64,000 nucleotides of DNA from Paragyromitra xinjiangensis (Eukaryota; Ascomycota; Pezizomycetes; Pezizales; Discinaceae): assembly GCA_038503065.1 (NCBI GenBank), contig JBCAMK010000005.1:1426001-1490000 (forward strand). The letters are read 5' to 3'. The position numbers were made by a program, and so were the translations under genes. This document shows, one piece after another, positions 1 to 12,288 of this stretch. Below the pieces are notes generated by a model. That model was not told where the DNA came from. It saw only the letters and a program-made list of their open reading frames with translations, and made no database searches. Numbering within the stretch: position 1 is the stretch's first letter; each line of letters begins with the position of its first letter.

Positions 1-741
1 CTATGAGCCTCACAGTTAACCGAGACCCATAATCGAGACAGATAGGTCGAGCGAGGCCTAGCGATAGGAATAAAGGTGTATGTCTCAAGGAAGGTTATGT
101 CGTGGTAGGGCCGCCAACCAATAACCTCTTTCCGCATGAGACCTACAGATCGAACCTGATCCTAGCAGCAAGATTACCTAGACGGGAATCTTATTTTTCT
201 AGGACCCTAAGCTCGATCAAACGTAACGACCCATGGATAGTGGAATGCAACGCAGACCTTATTTTAGACCATGGTAAATTTTCGTAGATTCGCTAAGACA
301 ATCCTGGAATCCCAGATGCAGCAAAATTAAAAGTCCAGGTACCACAGGGGTTGTCCCTTGCATACATCTATCCAGTGGGCTACGCTAGCGATCTATTGTT
401 GTCGTTGAGCCACGTCTGTTGCCACGGCAACGCGACCGGAAAATGAAAACAACAGAGGGAGCTCGACGATGGAGCCTGCTGGACAGCAGTTAGTGCTCTA
501 CTGGGCCCATAAACTCACAGCCCCCGCACAGATATTCCACCCCACCCCCTTCATCCTCGTCATTCTCTTTATTCTTTCTCTAGAGGGGCCCTTCATTAAT
601 TAATCGCTCTTTCTGTTATCTTTTGGTGCTCTCGCTACTTTGCTCTCGGGCCTCATCTTATCTTTGATCCACTTCTCTAAATCGACGACACCCCTTGCCT
701 CTCTTATCTCCAGGCATTGAGAAAGATCAGTTGGTCTAAAG
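1..741. other. Intergenic, upstream of the GCK kinase gene
   Basis: No coding region is supported here; the open frames are short and resemble nothing known. The last 200 bases (about 530-720) are pyrimidine-rich with many CTTT and TCTC runs, which is the usual look of a fungal core promoter or 5' leader, so the transcript of the following kinase gene probably starts here. Confidence 0.5.
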
Positions 742-3198
742 ATGTCTGTCAACTACCTTAACACGTCAGTTGATGTCCTGGCATCTAGCTTTCAGGTACT
801 TGAGGAGCTTGGAAGTAAGTCATATGAGGTTGGCCCCGTAAAATTATGTACCATACTGACATCCGATAGGTGGAAGCTTTGGTGTTGTCTATAAAGCTAT
901 TGAGAAAGAATCCGGGACAATCGTTGCCATCAAGCATGTACGTCAACACGGTTTTGCCTCGAAGTTTCTGTCCTGACAACACACTAACAAAACTCATAGA
1001 TTGACCTGGAGTCAAGTGAGGATGATATTCAGGAGATTCAGCAAGAAATTTCTGTTCTGAGTAGTTGTGCAAGCCCATTTGTCACTCAATACTACGGTAG
1101 TTTTGTCAGGGGGTTTAAGCTATGGATTAGTGAGTCTTAAACACGCTAAATCATCATACAAGTGACTAATGGCTCCCCAAAGTTATGGAATATCTGTCCG
1201 GAGGCTCATGCCTTGATTTAGTAAGCCTTCTCACTTGTTAGCAGTGCGATATTAAAGTTAATCCTTTATGCAGTTGAGGCCCGGTCCTTTCAGTGAGGCA
1301 CACATTGCTATCGTAATGCGAGAGCTACTTTTAGGTCTTGAGTACCTGCATAGGGAAGGAAAAATTCATAGAGATATAAAAGGTAGGCTTTTAAGTCAAT
1401 CCAGTATGTGGTTGGTGATTTGATTAGTTTAACGTTCGCCTGATAGCTGCAAATATCCTTCTGTCTGGTGCTGGACAAGTGAAGCTTGCCGATTTCGGCG
1501 TAGCAACTCAGCTTAACAATATCAAGTCTCAGCGTAACACCTTTGTCGGCACGCCTTTCTGGATGGCCCCAGAAGTTATCTCGCAGGTTAATCCCTACAG
1601 TTTCAAAGCGGATATATGGTCTCTAGGAATCACCGCTATAGAGCTCGGTTTAGGAGAACCTCCACATGCCACAATCCATCCTATGAAAGTACTATTTCTG
1701 ATTCCCAAAGAGCCTGCACCACGCCTAGAAGGCAACCGTTGGAGTAGAGACTTCAAGGATTTTGTTGAAAAATGCTTGGTCAAAAATCCTGATCAAAGAG
1801 CAAGCGCAAAAGAACTGCTTAATCATCGATTCATCAGAAACGCTGGCAAAGTCGAGAAGCTGCAGGAATTGATCGAGAGGAGAAAGAATTGGCAAGCAAG
1901 CAAAGGTGGTCGGAAGTCGCATCCTAGACTGTACGAGGAGACTATGTTAGTTTCCGCAAACCCATTCACGCTGTGACGCAATGTGCTAAGTAGTGAATTA
2001 GGAATACCCTGGGAGCAGCACCTGAAGAAGGCTGGGATTTCGATACTATTCGTACTAATCCACGTTCCTCGACTCCCCGTATTAGTCATTACAAAGATAC
2101 CATTAGAACTAGAGGTGCAGCATTGGAAAAAACTACCTCAGAGAGAAGCATGAGCTCTGCTTTGCAAGGACTCAATCTCAATGCTGCACCTCAAAGTGGG
2201 ACTACTGAGGCTCAAGGACGGAAAGTTTCGGACACTGCGATCAGGATTAACAACGCGAAGCGGAGACGTTCTTCAGCTGCGAAAAAACCAACAGAGAAAC
2301 CCATATTGGAGCAAAAGATTGAAAAGGCTACCAAGCAAGTGGACTCGTTGGCGCCTGTGACTGACTATGGAAAAGCGGCATCAACTATACGTCAGTTCAA
2401 AAGAGTTCCGGACAAGTCACCTAGGACTTCTCCCAATGGGTCTTTCAAAGACCAAAATTCGAAGACCGATGATGAAAACAAAGCGCCGATGCGAAGCCCA
2501 ACTACTGAAGAAGGGCTATTGGGAAGACACTTATACTCAAGTGTCGTGCAGGATACCCTCAGTCAAGTTAGTGAATCATTCCTCCTGTTCAATCTATTAG
2601 ATCAATTTCTACATCTCCACCCATAAATCACCCTCATTTCTTATTTTAGCCTTACTTATAGCCCCATCCCATTATAAACACTTAGAAAAATTTAAAGAAG
2701 AATTCTGACGTCTTGGACATGATACAGATGGAAGAGCGATCCTCCAAAACCGGCAATCAATCAGCGCAAGATGCCATCTCTCGTCTTGCAGAAGCTTGGA
2801 GTCAACTTGATGCTATCGACCCAGAGAGTGGCTATCAGTTGGTACATGCACTTATGGATCGTTTGCAGAAACAACCCCAACTGCATTCGACGGTCGCTCC
2901 CATCCCAATAGTGAAAGTTCCAGAATTGGTTTCAAAGACAAACGCCAAACCCTCCCTTTCAGGACCGACCCTAACAGGCTCGTCACCGGCGCCGAAGGCA
3001 CTTACGAGGCCAAAAAGAGCCAATAGTGCCAGCTCCAATAAGAAGAAGAGGAACTCGAGGCAGGGCGACGAGTTTGTCGTTGACAGTGTCGAAGATGAGT
3101 CCGATAAGTCAACACCAGCTAGTAACCAATTAGCTGATGTGCTTTATGGGCGATGGTTGGAAGGATTGCGAGGTAGATGGGGGGCTGTAGCCAAATAA
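742..3198 (+). CDS. Ste20-family protein kinase, germinal-centre-kinase type (Sid1/SepL/Ppk11-like)
   Basis: Serine/threonine kinase of the GCK group. Fungal members act in septation (SIN) or in cell-polarity signalling. I read eight exons: 742-814, 870-937, 1000-1129, 1183-1220, 1274-1382, 1447-1945, 2002-2566 and 2698-3198, giving 660 aa with consistent phases. The catalytic domain opens near residue 18 with the glycine loop GSGSFGVV, followed by the VAIK lysine (K46), HRDIKAANILL (catalytic D137), DFG (D155) and the Ste20 signature GTPFWMAPE. After the kinase domain comes a basic, Ser/Thr-rich linker (about 330-500), probably regulatory. A helical C-terminal block (LAEAWSQLD) resembles the tail of fungal Sid1/Mst-type kinases. 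Membership of the GCK family is certain. Which paralogue it is (Sid1/SepL against Nak1/Kic1 lineages) is less sure, so no symbol is given. Confidence 0.9.
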
Positions 3199-5107
3199 CA
3201 AGACTGGCTAGCTTGGAAGGTTTTGAATATGACAAATGGGTATCCCAGTGCTCACAAATGACGTCGCATGAGTCACGCCATTAAAGATCATGATGTACGA
3301 ATACACATGCTAAGACGATGTCTACAGCATTTAGATCACTGTCTTGGAGCGCTTTCTCCCGCGGGGGCGACGTAAATTTTTCTCTTTTCTTACTGTGCAA
3401 ATTTTTTTACCATACCTCTTTTCTAATTCTCCTCTACGGTAACCATTCTTATGTTTTTGTGGTGTTCTTTGGGGGGGTGATCTTATCTCGGAGCATTTGT
3501 ACTGGAGCGGTCTAGGCTGTTACTTTTTCCCTCATTCTTTTTCTCTTGATCTCTCTTCTCTTATATGTAAGGAAATCTGGTATGGCACTAAATGGCGTTT
3601 TTTCTCTCATTTTAATACACATCCTATCAGCGTTGTACTTCTCCTTCATCCTTTCCTGAGTATGATTTTACGCCTGGTCTTTTATTGTCTCTCCACATTT
3701 AACAGTTTTGGGATGCTTGAATCTAGTATGTTCTGCGCAATTCTGGGGGCAAGGAGGATTCAGGTGGTTGTAGCAAAGCCTAATATTTAGCAATTTGAGG
3801 TCATATCCAAGAACTAGGCTGACGGTGCTAGCAAATACCACCATATTTGATCGTCTGCTGACCAAGGCAATTTTAACCTATGCGTTATGTGCATTATTGA
3901 CATTTTACGTGAGGCCACTTCCTTTTCGTTTACGGGCGGGAAGAAAGTTGTGTATGAATTTAAAGCATCATGCACGAGCTTACACCGAGCTTACTTACTT
4001 TTGTCGATAGCCTGTTCCCTCGCGCGTCACGAAGGCTCACTCGGTTTAGTGTCACCAAATTTGTCCCAGCTATAATGATCAGGCATCGATCAGGCATCAA
4101 CCACGCATAGTTGCATGTACATGTAGTCTTCAACATGTCCACAAAATACTATTCGATGTAGGCGACATTTGTTTCCCCGTAGAATTCGCCGTAAATGTAG
4201 ATTCTATTAGTTTCGAGGCAGACGATTCAAAATTACCTAATTGCCACAATTAGCGGAATATGCTGACTCATCGCATGTTAATGTGCCCTGTTTGGGATCC
4301 TACTTCATCTGTAGAATCAGTGGAGATAACCAACTTGCAGTTACCAGACACGCAGCTCGCTCCACCAAACACAACCCCCGCGCTTGGTGTTTAGGTAGGC
4401 TACATACTACTACAACAACAGCTCCTCCGTCTTGTTTGCCGGCGTCTGACGTCTGTCTTTCTGTTTGTCGCAGCTCCCCGTTGCTGGCGCCCCGCTTGCA
4501 ATTGAGCCCGCTTCTGCCCCTGACCACCACAGCAGTTACATACATACATAGTTACCACGAGATCTCGCTCAGCATCCGCCCCCGGATCCCCCTCTTCCCC
4601 GGTTGGCTCTCGTCTCCGTCCACACTTACGCTCGCCAAGGAACAATCAACGACAACAACCCCCTTAATACTCATCAATCAAGTCTCCAGTGAACGGCCGA
4701 GCAAGGAAACAACGTGTTGAACGAACCACCGCCTCACCCTTGCATAGCTCCCTTCAACTGCTTCCTGCCGCCCGTTCTCTGTGTTTCGCCAACGGCTCAT
4801 TCCATCGCCCGCTGCAACGCTCCCCACCCCCCCTCATCCCCGTGGTTACCCATAGACAGGCACGCCATCTCGAATCATCTTCAGTTCACGCTCTGCTTGG
4901 CAACATAGCATTCCCTACCCCTCCCCCTCCTTCACGTAGTATTAGGGCTGGTTTTTCCGCTGCCTGCTCCTCGAAGATTGATCCGGAGCCCCACAAAGCA
5001 ACAACCCCTCATTTTCTCCGTCGCTCCTTTGTTTGTTAGATTCCCGACCTTTTCGAGCTTGAGAGAGCCTGCTGCTATCTTCCGGTTGCCATTCAGTGTA
5101 TTTGAAG
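3199..5107. other. Intergenic and probable long 5' leader of the B56 gene
   Basis: No gene is supported. From about 4380 to 5100 the + strand is strongly C/T-rich with many CCCC and CTTC runs. The open frames there code for low-complexity Pro/Ser strings and are composition artefacts. The stretch fits a promoter plus a long transcribed leader for the downstream PP2A subunit. One copy of the palindrome TACATGTA lies at 4118-4125. Confidence 0.45.
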
Positions 5108-7631
5108 ATGAAGGGCTTCAGGCAGAGAGTGGGTGTACGTCCCCATCCTCCACTCATTCCTCATGTTTTCCCTGGTCTTCCACCATTGTACTAGGATGAG
5201 CATGTGGCACGGCGTGGATAGCGGTTCACTCTTACTAACAACTTTTTGCTGCAATTTGCTTGGCCGCTACGCAGTTATCCCGAACTAAAGATTCCTCTAA
5301 AACATCATCCAAGAAGAAGGAATCATCAAGTAGCTCACCTGCCCCCGCGGGCCAAGCAACTCCAGCGTCCTCTTCCTCGTCGGCCTCCGACAAGAAAGGG
5401 AATGGAAGTACCGGTCACGAGAATGGGGAAAAGACGCATAAAAGTAAAGATTCGGGGTCACCTGCATCTTCGATAGCATCGAATCAATCTGGTGCTGGCG
5501 CATCTTCATCCACAGCTTCCTTGGCGAATTTGCAACAGCAGATCAACAGTGCAGCAGGCCCATCGAGGCTTATCACACCCTCGGTCATAATCAGTCCTTC
5601 CTCAACTCCTGTATAATTACCCCTGCTCAATGGCATTCCCAATTTTAGGAGCCTGGTTGCTAATTTTTGCATGACTTGGTTTTTGGAAGCATATTCCCCC
5701 TCCAGGTGCTGCCGAAACTATGCCCGGGGATCTCGCGCCGCCTAAGGCCGGAGCAAAGGGTGTAGCTTTTGATCGATTACATACGGCTCCAAAGGCGGAT
5801 CAAATTCCCGAGGGGCTGAAAACTCCAAAGAGACAACATAGTTCTAGATTTGATATTTCGGAGAAAAGAGAATTAGAAAAGCTGCCTGGGTTTCATGGTA
5901 CGCCCCCATCTTGGCTTTGTTATCGCTTTCTAGATGCGGGTTGTAGATCAGGGTGTTAGGTAAACATTCTAATATTTGAGTGTTTAGAGGTTTCTCCTCA
6001 AAGACGCCAAGAATTGTTCATGCAAAAGATTGAACAATGCAACGTCATCTTCGATTTCAACGACGCTTCTGCGGACATGAAGTCCAAGGAAATCAAACGT
6101 TTAGCTTTGCATGAACTCCTTGATTATGTTGCCAATAATCGCTCTGTCATCACCGAGCCTATGTATCCCAAAGTTGTCGAAATGTTTGCCAAGAATCTGT
6201 TTAGGCCCATTCCACCCCCGGTGAACCCTGTGGGCGATGCTTTCGACCCGGAAGAGGATGAACCTGTGCTAGAAGTCGCATGGCCACACATACAGGTCGT
6301 CTACGAGTTCTTCTTGAGGTTCATCGAAAGTCAAGATTTTAACACGAACATCGCAAAGCAATATATTGACCATCAATTCGTTCTCCAAGTGAGTATTTAT
6401 GTTTAATAGGCGAGGTTCTCACCGAGCGCTGACTTGCTTGATAGCTACTTGAGCTATTTGACTCTGAAGATCCCCGAGAACGCGATTTCCTGAAGACTAC
6501 CCTTCATAGAATCTATGGAAAGTTTCTCAACCTTCGATCTTATATCCGACGATCCATCAACAACGTCTTTTTCCAGTTTACATATGAGACAGAGCGCTTT
6601 AATGGGATCGCAGAATTGTTAGAGATTCTGGGGAGTATCATTAATGGTTTTGCCCTGCCGCTAAAGGAGGAGCACAAACTATTCTTGACAAGAGTTCTTC
6701 TACCTTTGCACAAGGTTAAGAGTCTAAGCATGTACCACCCACAATTGGCGTACTGTATTGTACAGTTTTTGGAGAAGGATGCAGCTTTGACTGAGGAGGT
6801 CTGTTTGCAGCCTCGTGAATATTTTCCCTATGATATTTCATCTGACTCGTGATAACATAGGTTGTTCTTGGGTTATTAAGATACTGGCCAAAGGTCAACA
6901 GCACAAAGGAGGTCATGTATCTCAACGAGGTCGAGGATATCTTCGAGGTCATGGACCCAGCCGAATTCGCAAAGGTTCAGGAGCCACTTTTTCATCAGCT
7001 AGCCAAAAGTGTGGCAAGCCCGCATTTCCAGGTATGTTCGCAACTCATCACTAGAACGAAAGAAAGCTCCTAACAGACAATAGGTTGCAGAGAGGGCGCT
7101 TTACTTCTGGAACAACGAGTACTTTTGTAACTTGGTCAGCGACAATGTTGAGGTCATATTACCCATCATGTTTGCGCCGTTGTACGAGAATTCCAAGGGC
7201 CATTGGAATAGGTATGTTCATTCTGTCTCCACATTCGGTGATTGAGATCGTATACTGTGTATATTTAACGTAATTATAGGACTATCCATGGGATGGTATA
7301 CAACGCTATGAAACTCTTTATGGAAATCAACCCAACTCTTTTTGACGAATGCACCAGCGCATATGCAGCCGATCAAGAAAGCGCACCCCAAAGACTTTCG
7401 GAGAGGGAAAGTATATGGAAGATGCTGGAGGAAAAGGCAGCTGCGAATCGAAAACCCAGGACGGCCGAACAAGAGGGAAAGATTCTATCATTGTCATCAC
7501 AGAGCCAACAGGTGGTAAGAGGTGGATCGCCAATGCAGATCACAGATGATAGCAGTGCTGGGGATAGTCAGAGACAGATGGACGCGTTGAACATCCAGGA
7601 TGAGGGGACGAAAGTGGTAGGTGTCGCATAG
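5108..7631 (+). CDS. RTS1: Protein phosphatase 2A regulatory subunit B56 (Rts1/ParA family)
   Basis: B'-type (B56) regulatory subunit that steers PP2A to substrates at kinetochores, the septum and in stress responses. Eight exons: 5108-5134, 5275-5610, 5690-5897, 5988-6388, 6445-6798, 6861-7031, 7084-7211 and 7280-7631, giving 658 aa. The start is the tiny exon encoding MKGFRQRVG, a beginning typical of fungal Rts1 proteins, joined in phase 0 to LSRTKDSS. Residues to about 130 are a Ser/Thr-rich, variable tail. After that the sequence is highly conserved: [62 protein letters not shown] and [10 protein letters not shown], the HEAT-like B56 core. The final 90 residues are charged and Gln/Ser-rich. 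The acceptor of exon 3 (after GGAAG at 5689) was chosen because it restores the [15 protein letters not shown] block seen in relatives. The family assignment is certain. Confidence 0.95.
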
Positions 7632-8733
7632 AACCTCCATTTTTCTAGATGAAACCAAACAAAAAATTTCCGGCGTTGGGAATTATTGCTGTTCAAGTAA
7701 ATGAAATGTCGGCATCAGAGATGATTATTCTTTTCATTATGCTTCTGGCAACTCATTTTTATATTATTTTTCGGGCATCTCGTTTTTGTTGAAGTTACCT
7801 TTATTTACTCATCTCTCTTTTTCTTTTCTTTTTTGTGGCTTAAGCTTCTTTTTGCTCCCTTGATTGATTGACGTACAAGAAACGTTCGTTCTTTCTTTCT
7901 GACTTGTTATGGTTAATTTCAAAAGAAACGACGTCAGGCGCACGATTCTTATCATCATCATCAGCATACCCATTCCAAGTCTCGATCTCGAAGCGGTAGT
8001 AGTGGTTCGCTTAAGGTTTCTCATTCTTCCCCACCGGACAACAATAGGCGCCATTCCTCACCCAGTGTTTCCGGGTCTGGGACTGGGAAGCGGTGATGAG
8101 TTCGTTCACAAGAAGCGTTGCTATCTTGTTCTCATTTATATTATTTTCTCTTTTCTTTATATTTCTTCAATGTGTTTCCATAGGTTGGCTGGGTTTGTTG
8201 TGTGACGATAGTGGAGTACGAGAGATGGGGTATTGAGGTAGGACGAAAAAGTGCATACAGAGAAGGAAATGGACAGCACACATTGAGATTCTGAAAGGCA
8301 AACAAAACAAAGCATGTTGACTTATTTTGTATTTGTGTTCGTGTCTTGGCTGTGGTTTTATGGACATCGCGGATTGCTTTTTTTGTTGGAGAACAGGGGA
8401 ACATGATGCTCATCTGGGAAATAGATATGGGGATAGGTCAATTTGCATTTTATATTTTATAGCAGTTTATATGATCAGAGCCTATGAGAGTGGACTTTTT
8501 CTTGGAAATTTTTTGTAACAAGAGTGGCATGAAATACATCGACAAGCCTTCTCTCTTGCATATATCTCAAGCGTTATGTGTATGGGGTACGATGTTATCG
8601 ATTTGCCTTTGGCTTAACTAAAGCATCTCATAGCGTGAGACATTTAAGGGAAAAATTCCTGGCATAAAAGTATAGGGAATTTCCTTGGCGAGTCGATGGT
8701 CTCATCTCAAGTCCTCTTACCCTTCGTGTAAGG

Positions 8734-8910
8734 TATAGAAAAAGCTTGCTATAAGAATACGCTCGGGACCGAACTTTAGTATTCTTATAGAGTGAATATT
8801 CTTATAGGTATCGGGGATTAGTTAGAATAATCAATTTGGGACTAAGAATATATATTCTTATAGAGTGGTTATTCTTACCCGCAATATTCTTATAGCAAGC
8901 TTCTTCTATA
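8734..8910. mobile_element. Fold-back (MITE-like) element with 26-bp terminal inverted repeats
   Basis: The two ends, 8734-8759 and 8885-8910, are inverted repeats matching at 25 of 26 positions (core AAGCTTGCTATAAGAATA on the left). The outermost bases are TATA at both ends, so a TA duplication typical of Tc1/mariner elements is possible but cannot be proved from one copy. The interior repeats the motif TATTCTTATAGAGTG and its variants several times. No coding capacity. This is a non-autonomous, hairpin-forming element; a chance palindrome of this quality is very unlikely. Confidence 0.7.
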
Positions 8911-10581
8911 TCATGATTTGGGTTGGTACTTAGTGCTTCAACTATCTCGGAGAGAAACATAAAAAGGGTAAGGGAGAGGGAACTATAGCAAGTAAATACG
9001 TTTTCTCATACTGTATTCTCAACAAGAGGGTTTCTGGAATTAAGGCACCCTTCTTCTACCTAGCCAATGTCTAACCTTACCTACATAGCAATCACCTTGA
9101 TACGGTATCCGTTGTGATGACTACGTGTATCTATAGCAAAATTTCGCTATTCTCTATCCAGTGGCACCATGCAAATGACCACATTTCCCATCCCTTCCCC
9201 TTATAATGTTTTCTCAATCTGGTCTAGGCTGGAGAACGAACCCGAGTCATAGCCTAGGACTGATAACATGACCACCATGCGTGGCAATTTTAGACACCTG
9301 GCGCCACTGGTCTGAATGACTTGTTTGGCGGATCATGCCATATCCGTTCTTAGAAATAGACACCCTCGTAATCAACTTTCTCATCCTCCCACTCTCCTCA
9401 CCCGGCATCCGTCTTCAGTTCCATCCCACCACCCTATTTCCCTTTACAAGCATCCCGAGAACCCTGCCTTCAGTGAGAACCCTGCTAACTGGGTATCTCC
9501 TTGTTAGACTCGTAGCTGTTAGTATCTCAAAGTGATATCCCAGATTCTCCCACCTATCTTACTTGGCACCCCTATTTCCCCCAACATCACGAAAGAGACT
9601 AAAGTTGACGTTTAGAGTTCAAAATGCCTTCAGGTCTAATAACCCGAATGAAACTACCGTTCTGGGGTTTAGATTGGAGAACATAATCATCCCAGTTTCG
9701 AAATTTCCCTAGATATAGATAGCTACCAATGGCGTTTCCTTCCTACCTCTTGGGGGGTATAACCTTTTACTTATTTTTTCAGTTTGGTGGGGAAATAAAT
9801 TTATCCTACTGGTCGTATGCGGAAATCCAACGCGGTGTAGCCAGGGTGGCAACTGAGATGTGGCATGCGATAAATTAAATTATAGGGGATAGTTGGCGGT
9901 TTAGGATATTCACATTTTACTTCCTTGTCTGAGACCTCTCCGGAAGGGGGGAATTTATTAGAGGTTGATTCTTCCCTGGCTGTAACTTTGTTATGATTTC
10001 TCACGGGCCTTTGAGGGGAAATGAGAAGAACCATAGCAGAAACGTTGACAAAGAGGGGCTTGGTATTTGGAGGGGCTAACCTAGTATCCTCACCACGTGT
10101 CTGCACTCGCAGTGATTCGGCACTTGCATAGAATACCATCGTGAAGAATAGTGATGTTGCAAGTATCTGAGTGAAGTTACTATCAAGTTATCCTAAGTCC
10201 AGTTGGTGTGGGTGAAGTCAAGTAGAAGGGAAGCGACATCACGACACAGGCTTTTGATTTAGACTGATATCTTGAGTCCGAATTACAATATGGAGACTGA
10301 TGGCGTGAATAACCTAGTTTGTGATTACTAAAACTTGCATTCAACCACCTTCTTCATTCCTGACTCTAAAATTATATCAGCACAAGTTATAAATGAGTCT
10401 TGTATTTGCTTGCCATGCCTAATTAAATCATCGATTATCACTCGATTAAAGTACTGTTAGCTGTTGGAGAAGCTTCCTAATATAGGCGTAGCCCGGGAAT
10501 TAAAACGAGAGAAACACAAGCCTCCAGGCATAAGGACTCTTTGGGGCTATTGCGAGGGCATATATATATAGGGACATGCTT

Positions 10582-10604
10582 ACTATCTTAGCATATAAAT
10601 GAAT

Positions 10605-10639
<35 letters not shown>

Positions 10640-10649
10640 TCTTAGCATA
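10582..10649. repeat. TAC trinucleotide microsatellite flanked by a direct repeat
   Basis: About twelve tandem TAC units occupy roughly 10605-10640. The 14-base string ACTATCTTAGCATA occurs just before the array (10582-10595) and again directly after it, so the array appears to have grown within a small duplication. No gene overlaps it. Confidence 0.85.
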
Positions 10650-11394
10650 GGCTTCTATAACTCCTCGAGTGATATTCCGTGACGGTAGGAGGAGACTGAA
10701 CTAGGGTTATTTCTAGTACTTATGAAAGCTAGTCAAGGTTTGACGTGTATAATCCTACAGGACGAAAGAAGCAAAAATGAGACATGGTAAGTAATAGACT
10801 GAGAGTAATCGATGTATCATAATGCCTATGTGGCTACTGAAGACCACCCACCTTGTTTTCCTAACTTCAATGGCATTGTACTAGTAAACTGCTTGGTTGA
10901 CTGTTATTTGTGCCCTGGGGCTTGGGTTTTTTGGCATGCGTTAGTCCATTTGCTCTATCAGAGCTGGCCCTTTTCTATCTCACCCCCCAACGCAGGGGTT
11001 ATATGGGTCTGCTTGAAATAATCTCTAGTCAATACTATGGGGCTGTATCTCTCATTCCACCGCACTCTAGTTACATTCATAGTGATCTCTAGCGTGATCA
11101 TTCCTCAAGCCAACTGATATTTCCAACTTTACACTTGGGGTGGCTGGGGCTGCGGATCAGAAAGTTTAATGTATTAAGTGCATGAGCGACCACTTATACT
11201 CTTTTGAGTAACCATTAAATTCAATTCCCTGCCGCCCTCTATTTTCACTGGATCAGATTGGTGAGGTAGTTCTATTAATATACCTCATCTTATAACTCAC
11301 CCTATACTGAACAAGCGGTCTTAAAGCACGTTAGGTGCTTTTAGCTAGCAAGAGACTAGCATACCCACTTTTCAACTATAATAAACGTGTACTA

Positions 11395-12288
11395 TCATCC
11401 GATGTTTGAATTTCGTATGTACTCTGCATGCTTAACTGGGGTACGTCCATCGTGGTTTCTGATCTTTTTGTCTGCACCATTTTCTAATAGAATGTTACGC
11501 ACATCTGTATTATCAACCAAAATTGCATAGTGAAGTGGAGTATTTCCGTTTTGGTAACTTTGGGCATTGACATGGGATCCCGCTTGCAGTAGTGCTCGTA
11601 CAATTTTTATCGAGATGTCCTGGGTCTTTGATGCCGCGACGTGAAGTGGAGTGAAACCAGAATTGCGGTCCTTGATAGACGGATCTGCTCCGTATTGCAA
11701 TAGGAGTCGTACCATCCTCTCTGAGTGCGCTCCTATTGCCACGTGAAGCGCTGGAGCATACCAATCACCGGTTTGATAATCAATGTTAGCCCCGTACCTT
11801 AACAGTGACTCGATAATCGGTTCGTATGCTTTTTGATTTGTTTTTGTAAGGCACCATAGGCTCACGGCCAACCGGAGTGCTGTCTCGCCCCGCTGCGTTT
11901 CCAGTTCAATATTGACACCTTTCTCCAGTAATATGTTGACTATCGATGTTTTTCCTCGGCTTACTGCATGATGGAGTGCAGTGTCCCCGTCTTGGCCGCA
12001 TCGAACGTTGATATCATTACCATTGCCAAGCATAATCTTTAGCACCAATTTTACCAGTGGTTCGTAGCCCGTCATAGCCCCCCAAACAAGAGCAGGTATG
12101 CCGAATTTGTCCCTAATAGCTAGCTTATCTCTTGTAGGTATCAGGGCGTTGTAAAGAGAATGATTGCCTGCTCTCATCAAGTAGCTGTGTTCTTTCGGAC
12201 CAAGACGCCCGATTATCATATCAAAAAGCTCGGTGGGAAGACGAAGGAGATCAAACATGGCTGGTGTCTTAGATGTTTTAACCGTCAA
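11395..12288 (-). CDS. F-box-like and ankyrin-repeat protein
   Basis: Single-exon gene of 297 aa. Residues about 13-40 (LLRLPTELFDMIIGRLGPKE) read as an F-box-like helix pair, the element that binds Skp1 in SCF ubiquitin ligases. From about residue 65 to 285 there are five to six ankyrin repeats with the usual signatures (GDTALHHAVSRGK, GETALRLAVS, GFTPLHVAAS, GNTPLHYAIL), which normally bind a protein partner. This architecture is common and often expanded in Pezizomycotina, where most members are of unknown function. A substrate-recruiting role is inference. The absence of introns and the isolated position are in line with a rapidly duplicating accessory family. Confidence 0.85.
   Translation of the reverse strand: MTVKTSKTPAMFDLLRLPTELFDMIIGRLGPKEHSYLMRAGNHSLYNALIPTRDKLAIRDKFGIPALVWGAMTGYEPLVKLVLKIMLGNGNDINVRCGQDGDTALHHAVSRGKTSIVNILLEKGVNIELETQRGETALRLAVSLWCLTKTNQKAYEPIIESLLRYGANIDYQTGDWYAPALHVAIGAHSERMVRLLLQYGADPSIKDRNSGFTPLHVAASKTQDISIKIVRALLQAGSHVNAQSYQNGNTPLHYAILVDNTDVRNILLENGADKKIRNHDGRTPVKHAEYIRNSNIG

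Larger units (their letters stand above)
7632..11394. other. Gene-poor intergenic region
   Basis: 3.8 kb without a supported gene between the stop of the B56 gene and the 3' end of the F-box/ankyrin gene. It contains a 177-bp fold-back element (8734-8910) and a TAC microsatellite (about 10605-10640), annotated separately. The rest is AT-rich, with only short frames of no recognisable content. Confidence 0.5.

Noticed and set aside
4241..5039. Three overlapping open frames of 60-160 aa upstream of the B56 gene
   Set aside because: Their products are low-complexity Pro/Ser/Thr strings that arise from CT-rich leader sequence; they lack domains and overlap in different frames.
9205..9290. A tRNA-like string on the minus strand, with GGGTTCG resembling a T loop and GGTGGTCATG resembling a D arm
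   Set aside because: The T stem does not pair, the acceptor ends do not match and no proper anticodon arm can be drawn. At best it is a decayed tRNA-derived fragment.
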